This document shows, piece after piece, positions 1 through 5,690 of a DNA stretch of 9,461 nucleotides. The DNA comes from a bacterium (GTDB lineage: Bacteria; Desulfobacterota; S145-22): contig JALTEW010000141.1 of assembly GCA_027073795.1 (NCBI GenBank), forward strand, positions 1-9,461. Reading direction: 5' to 3'. A program made the position numbers and the translations under genes. Position 1 is the stretch's first letter; each line of letters opens with the position of its first letter. The notes beneath the pieces were generated by a model. The model saw only the letters and a list, made by a program, of their open reading frames with translations. It ran no database searches and was not told the DNA's origin.

Positions 1-230
1 CACGGGGTATGATGGATGGCCTCAAAGCCGTTTTCAGAAAGAATCCTGGAAGCAGCCAAGGATGAAAGCCGCATGACGGAGGTTTCAAGCTCAGGAACAA
101 GAATCGCATCAACACGGCCACGAATGGCCCCCGCATACCCCAGGAACTTTGTCAGATCCACCCCCTTTGGAGGTTGAATTTCTACAATCTTAATAAATTC
201 CCCCGAAGTTAGGCAATCCGCAAAGTCCAT
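1..230 (-). CDS. Second, divergent MetF-like protein (N-terminal 76 residues, cut by left edge)
   Basis: This is the start of a gene that runs off the left edge; 76 codons are visible. The protein aligns by eye with the N-terminus of the MetF encoded just upstream. VEIQPPKG (residues 16-23) matches AELGPPKG of MetF, keeping the Glu (E17) that is the acid catalyst in the MetF family. The segment around residues 53-63 (MRLSSLAASRI) matches MetF's VRMSSIATSKI. It differs where MetF reads VNVTDNQ: here the strand reads ILVPELE, so the usual TDN loop is lost. The ATG at 230 is chosen because a GGGGGAG Shine-Dalgarno lies 5 nt upstream; a GTG one codon earlier would be too close to it. It starts 21 nt after metF stops, so it is probably co-transcribed. 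It may be a paralogous reductase subunit, a non-catalytic partner, or a related TIM-barrel enzyme with another substrate. The C-terminal part is needed to decide. Confidence 0.8.
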   Translation of the reverse strand, partial: MDFADCLTSGEFIKIVEIQPPKGVDLTKFLGYAGAIRGRVDAILVPELETSVMRLSSLAASRILSENGFEAIHHTP

Positions 231-235
231 CACGT

Positions 236-243
236 CTCCCCCC
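236..243 (-). promoter_or_regulatory. Shine-Dalgarno of the second MetF-like gene
   Basis: On the minus strand the run GGGGGAGA lies just before ACGTG and the ATG at 230. The 5-nt spacing fits the ATG and not the GTG at 233, so it decides the start. It lies wholly in the 21-nt gap after the metF stop codon. Confidence 0.6.
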
Positions 244-251
244 TATTATTT

Positions 252-1172
252 TCAACTCGGTCTTGGGAGCAACCCTGCCCGCTCACAAATTTCCGGAACC
301 CGATGTTCCCACTCGAGGGCCATGATATGCACACCATGAACCCCTTCAATCTCCTTTAATTGCTCAATGGTCTCAATGCAAATCTTGATACCTTCCGCGG
401 CACCCTTTCCCTTCGGGGCAGCCACCATCCGCTTGACAATTTCATCGGGGACAGTGACACCCGCCACGTTCTTTGCCATGTAACGGGTCATACCTCCGGA
501 CTTAAGCGGCATCACACCAGCCAGAATGTGGGTCCGCTCATGAAGCCCGCGATCACGGACCATTTTCATCCATTCCCTGAAACGGTCCATGTCATAGATA
601 ACCTGTGTCTGTATAAAGTCAGCCCCCGCCTTCACCTTCTTCGCCAACCGTATCACCCGGAACTCAAAGGGATCACCAAAGGGATTAGCCGCCGCTCCCA
701 AAAAGAGCTTCACATCCCCTTCAATTTCATCACCCCCCAAAATCCTACCCTCATCTCTCATATTTTTCAATACACTCAAAAGCTGAATTGAGTCAAGATC
801 ATAAACATTCTTGGAATCTATCTCATTTCCAAACGATTGATGGTCTCCAGTAAGACACAGGCAATTCTTTATTCCCAGAGCGGTCGCGCCAAAGATATCG
901 CTTTCCAAACCGATGCGGTTCCTGTCCCGACATGTCATCTGCATAACCGGTTCAAGCCCGAGATCCATAATAATCTTTGATGTTGCAATCGATGACATCC
1001 TCACGATGGCTGTCTGGTTATCTGTAACATTCACGGCGTCAACAATACCCTTTAGATACTTCGCCTTCTTAAACACAACATCAACATTATTTCCCTTTGG
1101 CGGTCCAAGTTCAGCCGTTACAGCAAATTCACCTTTTTCCAAAACCCTCTCAAGATTCGATCCGCTTTTCAT
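252..1172 (-). CDS. metF: Methylenetetrahydrofolate reductase, catalytic flavoprotein MetF
   Basis: A 306-residue cytoplasmic TIM-barrel flavoprotein that interconverts 5,10-methylene-THF and 5-methyl-THF, the last step of the methyl branch before AcsE. Visible family marks are AELGPPKG with the catalytic Glu (E21), the VTDNQ loop (about 49-53), MTCRDRNR (79-86, flavin site), LTGDH (107-111, with D110 equivalent to the Asp that tunes FAD in the E. coli enzyme) and FIQTQVIYD (187-195), whose QTQ motif contacts substrate in the family. Length is normal for a single-domain bacterial MetF. The start overlaps the metV stop in an ATGA (1169-1172), with a GGGAGGA Shine-Dalgarno about 9 nt upstream. 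Such metV-metF pairs form a complex in acetogens that takes electrons through Hdr/MvhD-type proteins rather than directly from NAD(P)H. The upstream mvhD and hdrA genes support the same here, by inference. Confidence 0.95.
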   Translation of the reverse strand: MKSGSNLERVLEKGEFAVTAELGPPKGNNVDVVFKKAKYLKGIVDAVNVTDNQTAIVRMSSIATSKIIMDLGLEPVMQMTCRDRNRIGLESDIFGATALGIKNCLCLTGDHQSFGNEIDSKNVYDLDSIQLLSVLKNMRDEGRILGGDEIEGDVKLFLGAAANPFGDPFEFRVIRLAKKVKAGADFIQTQVIYDMDRFREWMKMVRDRGLHERTHILAGVMPLKSGGMTRYMAKNVAGVTVPDEIVKRMVAAPKGKGAAEGIKICIETIEQLKEIEGVHGVHIMALEWEHRVPEICERAGLLPRPS

Positions 1173-1837
1173 ATCCGAAGATCCTCCCTAACGATTTTCC
1201 TCGGACCACCATCTCGACTGGTGCTCCATTTCTTGGGTGGAATAATCTTTTCGAGATTTTCCAATTTCCCCAGTGCCTTCAATCTGTCATATATCAACTG
1301 CCACGCACAATCCAACTCCGGATTTATCTCGCATTTCCCATTCTGAGAACCTCCGCATGGACCATTCAACAGGCTCTTTGAGCAACGGGCAATAGGGCAA
1401 ATCCCCCCCGTCAAATGCAAGATACAATTTCCGCAGGCAGCGCATCGCTCAGTAAACACCCCATGCTCCTCAGGCAATCCCATAAAGCTTGTATTTAATC
1501 CCGGGTAAGCAGGTTTGTCATAAAATGTCTGCGCCATTAGCTGGACCCCAACCCCACAAGCAATAGAAAGGACGGCTTCTACCTCTTTCATTAAGTCTCT
1601 TGCTTCTTCCACAAATTCAGGTTCACATTGCCGGGTTATGGTTGTTTCAATAATCTCGATGGGATTCCCTGCCTCCTTTCTTGCCATGCGAATCTGGGAT
1701 GCCAAAACCCCCACTTCCTTTTCGCCCCCTGCATGACAAACCGTAACACATGCCCCACACCCTGCAAGGAGAATTTTCTTGTGAGGGGCAAGCATCTCAA
1801 GAATCTCTTCAATCGGCTTTTGCTCTGCAATAATCAT
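1169..1837 (-). CDS. metV: MetV, Cys-rich partner subunit of methylenetetrahydrofolate reductase
   Basis: A 222-residue protein of the family annotated as methylenetetrahydrofolate reductase C-terminal (MetV). It contains 13 cysteines: an N-terminal GCGACVTVC group (C27, C30, C34), C71 and C94, and a dense C-terminal set with CAACGNC (C132, C135, C138), C147, C152, the GPCGG motif (C161), C169 and C177. In characterised acetogen MetVF complexes this subunit binds Fe-S clusters (and zinc) and relays electrons to the MetF flavin. The cysteine count here fits at least two metal sites, but which residues pair cannot be read from sequence alone. Its stop overlaps the metF start by 4 nt, implying translational coupling and equal amounts of both subunits. 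It begins 26 nt after mvhD, behind a GGGAAGGG Shine-Dalgarno. No membrane segment or signal peptide is visible; a cytoplasmic location is expected. Confidence 0.92.
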   Translation of the reverse strand: MIIAEQKPIEEILEMLAPHKKILLAGCGACVTVCHAGGEKEVGVLASQIRMARKEAGNPIEIIETTITRQCEPEFVEEARDLMKEVEAVLSIACGVGVQLMAQTFYDKPAYPGLNTSFMGLPEEHGVFTERCAACGNCILHLTGGICPIARCSKSLLNGPCGGSQNGKCEINPELDCAWQLIYDRLKALGKLENLEKIIPPKKWSTSRDGGPRKIVREDLRI

Positions 1838-1863
1838 TCTTTTACCCTTCCCTTTTGAGAATT

Positions 1864-2256
1864 TTATGCATCTTCCCGAAGCGTTTTCACTTCTTTCTGA
1901 ACCAACTCCGCAAACCTTGCACCGCTTGCTGGGGCAACCGGGCAGAAAACGATTTTTTCAGGTGACAACCCCATCTTTTCCAGTCTCTCTCTCAGGTAAT
2001 TAACCCTCTTTTCTGCCCTCAAATTTCCTCTAATATACTTGCAGTTTCCCTCGTAACAAGCGAATATCATTACAGCATCCGCTCCGTTATCCAAGGCTTT
2101 TAGAATATACCCCGTTTCTGCCTTGCCACCACACGGCAACGCCACCACCTTCAGACCATCAGGGAGGTCAAGCCCCAACGAAATGGCATGTTCATAGGCT
2201 GGCATTCCCGATTCCTCACAACAGAATGCCACAATTCTGGGATTTCCACTTACCAT
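1864..2256 (-). CDS. mvhD: MvhD-family iron-sulfur electron-transfer subunit
   Basis: A 130-residue protein of the MvhD/FlpD family, a [2Fe-2S] adaptor that passes electrons between a dehydrogenase or hydrogenase and HdrA. Family marks are FCCEESG (C12, C13), LPCGGK (C42), ACYEGNCKYIRGN (C67, C72) and FCPVAPASG (C105). The reading frame is open further upstream and would give 165 residues. That longer form would overlap the preceding hdrA by 76 nt, and its extra 35 residues look nothing like MvhD. The ATG at 2256 has a CAGGAG Shine-Dalgarno 8 nt upstream and gives the usual family length, so it is preferred. It sits 29 nt after the second HdrA and 26 nt before metV. By inference it docks the HdrA pair to MetVF. 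In QmoB-type proteins the same domain is fused to the C-terminus of an HdrA; here it is separate. Confidence 0.93.
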   Translation of the reverse strand: MVSGNPRIVAFCCEESGMPAYEHAISLGLDLPDGLKVVALPCGGKAETGYILKALDNGADAVMIFACYEGNCKYIRGNLRAEKRVNYLRERLEKMGLSPEKIVFCPVAPASGARFAELVQKEVKTLREDA

Positions 2257-2264
2257 TTGCTGTG

Positions 2265-2270
2265 CTCCTG
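2265..2270 (-). promoter_or_regulatory. Shine-Dalgarno deciding the mvhD start
   Basis: CAGGAG on the minus strand, 8 nt before the ATG at 2256 and inside the gap after the hdrA stop codon at 2286. It supports the 130-residue MvhD over the longer open frame starting at 2361. Confidence 0.65.
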
Positions 2271-2285
2271 TATCACTTTCAATTT

Positions 2286-3644
2286 CTATAGATTTTTCTC
2301 CAAAAATTCCATAACTTCCATGTCTGGGTAGTAAACAAGCTGAATTGCCTTGGCGGGACACTCACTGACACACAACCCGCACCCGTTACACGTCTCGACT
2401 TTCACACGCGCCGCTTCCCAAGTTGCGCCTTCCTTTTCACCTTCTGTAATATAGACGTTCCGCTCTCCATACCGCTCGATCCGGATACTGTCATGAGGGC
2501 AGATCCGGTAACATGTGAGGCATGTGGCGCACTTACTTGAATCAACTTCTGCCACCCGCTGGACATCAATCTGATACGTCCCCTTCCCTACCCACTTATA
2601 GAGTTCCTCCGCCGCTGAAAGCGCCGTTACAACCCCATCCGTTGGGTATTCTGGAAACCAGGTATCTCCCCCCACCACAACACCCTTCTTGGGTGTACGG
2701 CCTATAAATTGCGGGTTGTTCGGACCTATAAAACCATTTTCCAGGGAAATTCTCATCTGGTTTAAAAGATGCCTCTGGTCTTGGGAGACATCAAAACACT
2801 CCTGAATAACAACTGTGTCCAAGTTATCGAGTGTTATTTTAAGGGGATTTTGGTGAGATACCGCCGAAGTATCTTCAAAAATCATCCTGATGCCATGCTG
2901 GGCTCTCTCAATAACAGGGAGGTCATTATACTTGAAAATAATGATGCCCAATTCGCGGGCATGCCGATACTCACGCTCCATTTCATCCACAGAAACCTTG
3001 AGATCCCTGCAGAGAATATAGACCTGTGTGCCAAAATTCCTTTTCAGATATAATCCTAATTTAATAGCCGAGACGCTGGCCCACTTCTCATCCCTTTTAT
3101 CCACATCAAGCAAAAAAGCTATCTTACTGACAGGATCTTTCGCACCGCCCACGGTGCCTTTATGTATATCAAGCTGAGAAAGAAATTCCGAAAAATCAAC
3201 CACCCCCTCATGCACGGGAGCTTCAGGGGCCACAGGATTTCCCCTGTACGCCATGGCAATACCAGAGGATTTAAGTTCAGATTCCTTATCACCTGTAAGA
3301 ACTTTGACCGTAAAATCTCCCCACCAGCCCGAAACATCCAAGAGCCGCGAATGCTTCAATATCTTTACTCCCGGATTACCAGATACCCTCTCTATAAGCG
3401 AACCATACACTACAGCAACAGATTCATCTACCTCAATCAAGGCCTTGAAAAAGGGAACCATCATCTCACTCAACTCTTCAAAAGGAACAACCAAGGTTAC
3501 AGATATTCCCATTTTTGCAAGATAATCCGCCATGATCAGGGCGGCAGGATGGTCACCCGCTGCAATGACTTCCGGTTTTACAGAAATTTCTTTTATCTCA
3601 GGAGAGACATCCGGAATTCTCAAGACCGCCTGTTGTCCATTCAT
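2286..3644 (-). CDS. Second HdrA-like protein, degenerate core with two C-terminal [4Fe-4S] sites
   Basis: A 452-residue HdrA-family protein. The N-terminal dinucleotide fold is recognisable (about 24-54, VIAAGDHPAALIMADYL), but the GxGxxG signature is lost. The family's core cysteine region (CVGSRD...CSxxCC in HdrA) is replaced by LDVDKRD...VSAIKLG near residues 180-197, followed by the HdrA-like segment VYILCRDL at 208-215. The C-terminus is a two-cluster ferredoxin domain: C372-x2-C375-x2-C378-x3-C382 and C419-x2-C422-x2-C425-x3-C429, both followed by Pro. The start ATG overlaps the stop of the preceding HdrA as ATGA (3641-3644), with GGAGGA 6 nt upstream, so the two are almost certainly made together. 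By inference it is the electron-wire half of a split HdrA, handing electrons to MvhD, encoded 29 nt downstream. Whether it binds FAD is uncertain. The order HdrA with two ferredoxin clusters, then MvhD, resembles QmoB cut in two. Confidence 0.88.
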   Translation of the reverse strand: MNGQQAVLRIPDVSPEIKEISVKPEVIAAGDHPAALIMADYLAKMGISVTLVVPFEELSEMMVPFFKALIEVDESVAVVYGSLIERVSGNPGVKILKHSRLLDVSGWWGDFTVKVLTGDKESELKSSGIAMAYRGNPVAPEAPVHEGVVDFSEFLSQLDIHKGTVGGAKDPVSKIAFLLDVDKRDEKWASVSAIKLGLYLKRNFGTQVYILCRDLKVSVDEMEREYRHARELGIIIFKYNDLPVIERAQHGIRMIFEDTSAVSHQNPLKITLDNLDTVVIQECFDVSQDQRHLLNQMRISLENGFIGPNNPQFIGRTPKKGVVVGGDTWFPEYPTDGVVTALSAAEELYKWVGKGTYQIDVQRVAEVDSSKCATCLTCYRICPHDSIRIERYGERNVYITEGEKEGATWEAARVKVETCNGCGLCVSECPAKAIQLVYYPDMEVMEFLEKNL

Positions 3645-4690
3645 CGTTTATCCTCCAGATACCTCAAAACCGATAAGGCTGCCTGTTTCGCATCCATAAT
3701 GGAACGCTCTATGTCCTTGGGGCCGGAGACAGTTCCCGCAAGGAAAATCCCACCCACACATGACTGGGGATCTGTAAAGCCTTCCGGACCTGGCCTCAAA
3801 CCAATCTTGTCCCACAACCCATCATTTTCTCTGTTTGGTTCCATCCCGATGGAAAGAACAATTAGGTCAAAAAACTCCTCTTCTACCGACCCATCATCCG
3901 TATTCAGCGATTTCATCATCAAGCCATTCTTTTGATAGTACTGATAAATCTTGGACGGAATCGCGCGAACAAAATGAAAGTTTGGATCCTCTTCACAGGC
4001 CTTCAGTGTTTCATCAAACAGCCGCCCGGCAGGTTGTATATCCATATAGTAGAAAAAAATCTCCGTCTCTGGATTCTGATTTCGAATCACACGCGCCATC
4101 CGCAATGCATAAGCGCAACACGCCTTGGAACAGTAGAGATGTCCGATGCTTTCATCCCTTGAACCCACACACTGAATAAAGGCTATCTTCCCAGGAATTT
4201 CCCCATCTGAAGGCCTAAAAACATTTCCCCTGTTTCTAAGCATTCGTTCCAAGTCAAGACCTGTCATGACATCGTCATACCGCCCATATCCCAGCTCACC
4301 CTTTTTGGTCGCATCAAAAGGCGTAAAACCCGTTGCAAAAACCACTGCATCAGCGTGCATTTCTTCTTCTGACCCACTAAGCCTGTTTCCTACCTTCAAG
4401 AGATATCCTGAGTTGTTTTTGTTCACCTCACGAACACGGCGATTTGTCAGTAGGGTAACCCGTCCAGAGGAACGCAGGTTTTCCCTTTCCTTGTCCGCAA
4501 CACACACAAAGCAACGGTTACAACGATCGGTCGCCTTACAACAATACTCGGCCGCCCATCCACCAATAGCAGGTTCTTTTTCAATCAGGGTAACATTCAA
4601 CCCTTCTTGCACCAAGTCATCGGCACAGGCTATCCCTGCAACACCTCCACCCACTACGACAACATGAGAATCACTCACCGCTGACTCCAT
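3641..4690 (-). CDS. HdrA-family FAD protein (heterodisulfide reductase subunit A-like)
   Basis: A 349-residue flavoprotein of the HdrA/QmoA group, cytoplasmic, expected to bind FAD and split or relay electrons between cofactors. Visible marks are the Rossmann signature VVVVGGGVAG (10-19) with the acidic end of the second strand (IEKE, 36-39), the GGWAAEYCC segment with a cysteine cluster C51-x5-C57-x2-C60-x2-C63, VVFATGF (116-122), the HdrA hallmark FIQCVGSRDE (171-180) followed by YCSKACC (C187, C191, C192), FYYMDIQPAG (213-222), LSIGMEPN (279-286) and the closing FAD motif GGIFLAGT (313-320). It lacks the ferredoxin domains of full-length methanogen HdrA, roughly 650 residues; those sit on the next gene, which overlaps it by 4 nt. 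The start at 4690 follows an in-frame TAG only three codons upstream and has no clear Shine-Dalgarno. No HdrB or HdrC is encoded in the window. Confidence 0.92.
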   Translation of the reverse strand: MESAVSDSHVVVVGGGVAGIACADDLVQEGLNVTLIEKEPAIGGWAAEYCCKATDRCNRCFVCVADKERENLRSSGRVTLLTNRRVREVNKNNSGYLLKVGNRLSGSEEEMHADAVVFATGFTPFDATKKGELGYGRYDDVMTGLDLERMLRNRGNVFRPSDGEIPGKIAFIQCVGSRDESIGHLYCSKACCAYALRMARVIRNQNPETEIFFYYMDIQPAGRLFDETLKACEEDPNFHFVRAIPSKIYQYYQKNGLMMKSLNTDDGSVEEEFFDLIVLSIGMEPNRENDGLWDKIGLRPGPEGFTDPQSCVGGIFLAGTVSGPKDIERSIMDAKQAALSVLRYLEDKR

Positions 4691-4705
4691 AATAGGCTAA
4701 AATAA

Positions 4706-4733
4706 TTAATAAAGTCTTATCTTAAATACACAA
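4706..4733 (-). promoter_or_regulatory. Weak candidate promoter before the hdrA-mvhD-metVF block
   Basis: In the AT-rich gap after the hairpin, the minus strand holds TTGTGT (4728-4733, 3 of 6 against a sigma-70 -35) and TATTAA (4706-4711, 4 of 6 against a -10), separated by 16 nt. A start about 7 nt downstream would give a very short leader before the ATG at 4690, consistent with the missing Shine-Dalgarno. In a stretch this AT-rich such matches arise easily by chance, so this is only a candidate. Confidence 0.22.
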
Positions 4734-4736
4734 TAA

Positions 4737-4760
4737 AGGGGGATGGGCAACCATCCCCCT
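4737..4760 (-). terminator. Hairpin after acsE, probable intrinsic terminator or attenuator
   Basis: A perfect 10-bp stem: arms AGGGGGATGG (4737-4746) and CCATCCCCCT (4751-4760), with a 4-nt loop. It begins 4 nt past the acsE stop codon. On the minus strand the stem is followed by TTATTG, a short, interrupted U-tract, so termination may be partial. It separates the acs genes from the hdrA-met block and could set their relative expression or protect the acs mRNA 3' end. Confidence 0.7.
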
Positions 4761-4764
4761 CCCC

Positions 4765-5655
4765 TCAAACATCCAACCATGAGTCAGTATAGAGGATATC
4801 GCCACGGAGAACCTTGACCGTCTTGTAATATTTCAACTCCTCGGGCGAAAGGTCATCCGGGTTAACGTCTTCACCATCCAGCATCTTATATATCAGTTTA
4901 ACGATATCCTGCCTGCCCCCTCGCGCGAACTCCATCATGCCTTTATCCAAAGGATCCATGATACATGAATACATCCCCTGTTTCTGAAGCATAATCATAT
5001 AGGTCTGGTTCAGGATGGGACGCAAGTGACTCGGTGACCCATTGGATACATTGGAAACACCACAGGTTGATTTTCCGTTCGGCGCCATATAAGGAATCTG
5101 TTCTGTAAATTCAAAACAGGCCTGAACCTGCTGTAACTGAACGTTGATGGGAAGGACGATCGGATCAAACCAGATGTCTTCTTCGGCAATGCCGTACTCC
5201 GCTGTCGCCTTGTGGAAGATCTCCGCCGCCAAAACGCCCCGCTCACTGGCATCCCTCGGGATTCCATCCACACCAAGAAGCAATGCCACGATTCCTGCGT
5301 CATATTTTTTTGCCAGTGGAAGCAAGGCATCCATTCTCTCTGGCCTGCAAGACACAGAGTTGATCACAGGCTTTCCGTGGTCATGACTTGCCACCTGGAG
5401 CCCCGCTTCAATGGCCTCCACGTTGGTAGTATCCAGATATAGCGGTAAATCCGAAACCTCTTCAACTGTCTCAATCACCCACTTAATCAACTCCGGGCCA
5501 CCTCTACGTGCCGGCCCGAGATTAAGGTCCAGATACTCCGCACCTGCCTCGGTTTCTTTGATTGCCATGTCCTGAATCGGCTTTTTATCTCGGGTCTTCA
5601 TGGCATTCCCCAGAACCTTGGTCATTACATTGATCCGTTCACCTATCACTAACAT
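4765..5655 (-). CDS. acsE: Methyl-THF:corrinoid/iron-sulfur protein methyltransferase AcsE
   Basis: A 296-residue TIM-barrel enzyme of the pterin-binding (DHPS-like) superfamily. It transfers the methyl group of methyl-THF to Co(I) of the corrinoid/iron-sulfur protein. The N-terminus MLVIGERIN is nearly identical to the Moorella enzyme. The known pterin-site residues can be placed: D75 in YLDTTN, N99 in VINS, D164 in FDPIVLP and N202 in VSNVSN, the last being the Asn that contacts N5 of the folate in Moorella (N199 there). The C-terminus ends with ILYTDSW, like the family's final strand (TVYCDSF). Between about residues 245 and 286 lies extra sequence, mostly predicted helical and charged, that the 262-residue Moorella protein lacks. 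It follows acsC by 35 nt. An AAGGAGGAT Shine-Dalgarno sits about 8 nt before the ATG. No frameshift or missing catalytic residue was seen. Confidence 0.95.
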   Translation of the reverse strand: MLVIGERINVMTKVLGNAMKTRDKKPIQDMAIKETEAGAEYLDLNLGPARRGGPELIKWVIETVEEVSDLPLYLDTTNVEAIEAGLQVASHDHGKPVINSVSCRPERMDALLPLAKKYDAGIVALLLGVDGIPRDASERGVLAAEIFHKATAEYGIAEEDIWFDPIVLPINVQLQQVQACFEFTEQIPYMAPNGKSTCGVSNVSNGSPSHLRPILNQTYMIMLQKQGMYSCIMDPLDKGMMEFARGGRQDIVKLIYKMLDGEDVNPDDLSPEELKYYKTVKVLRGDILYTDSWLDV

Positions 5656-5662
5656 AGTATCG

Positions 5663-5683
5663 TATCCTCCTTCGATATCCTCC
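5663..5683 (-). promoter_or_regulatory. Duplicated Shine-Dalgarno before acsE
   Basis: GGAGGATA occurs twice on the minus strand, at 5663-5670 and 5676-5683, 13 nt apart, in the 35-nt gap between acsC and acsE. The nearer copy is correctly spaced (7 nt) for the ATG at 5655. The farther copy has no start codon at the right distance and may act as a ribosome standby site or be a chance duplication. Confidence 0.5.
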
Positions 5684-5690
5684 GTTTACA

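Noticed and set aside
231..233. GTG as the start of the second MetF-like gene
   Set aside because: It lies only 2 nt from the Shine-Dalgarno; the adjacent ATG at 228-230 is better spaced.
1864..2361. Longer 165-residue version of MvhD starting at 2361
   Set aside because: It would overlap hdrA by 76 nt. The added 35 residues do not look like MvhD, and the internal ATG at 2256 has its own Shine-Dalgarno at the right distance.
3162..3935. 257-codon open frame on the plus strand opposite the two hdrA genes
   Set aside because: The translation is rich in Arg, Ser and His with no family resemblance, and it spans the junction of two real overlapping genes on the other strand.
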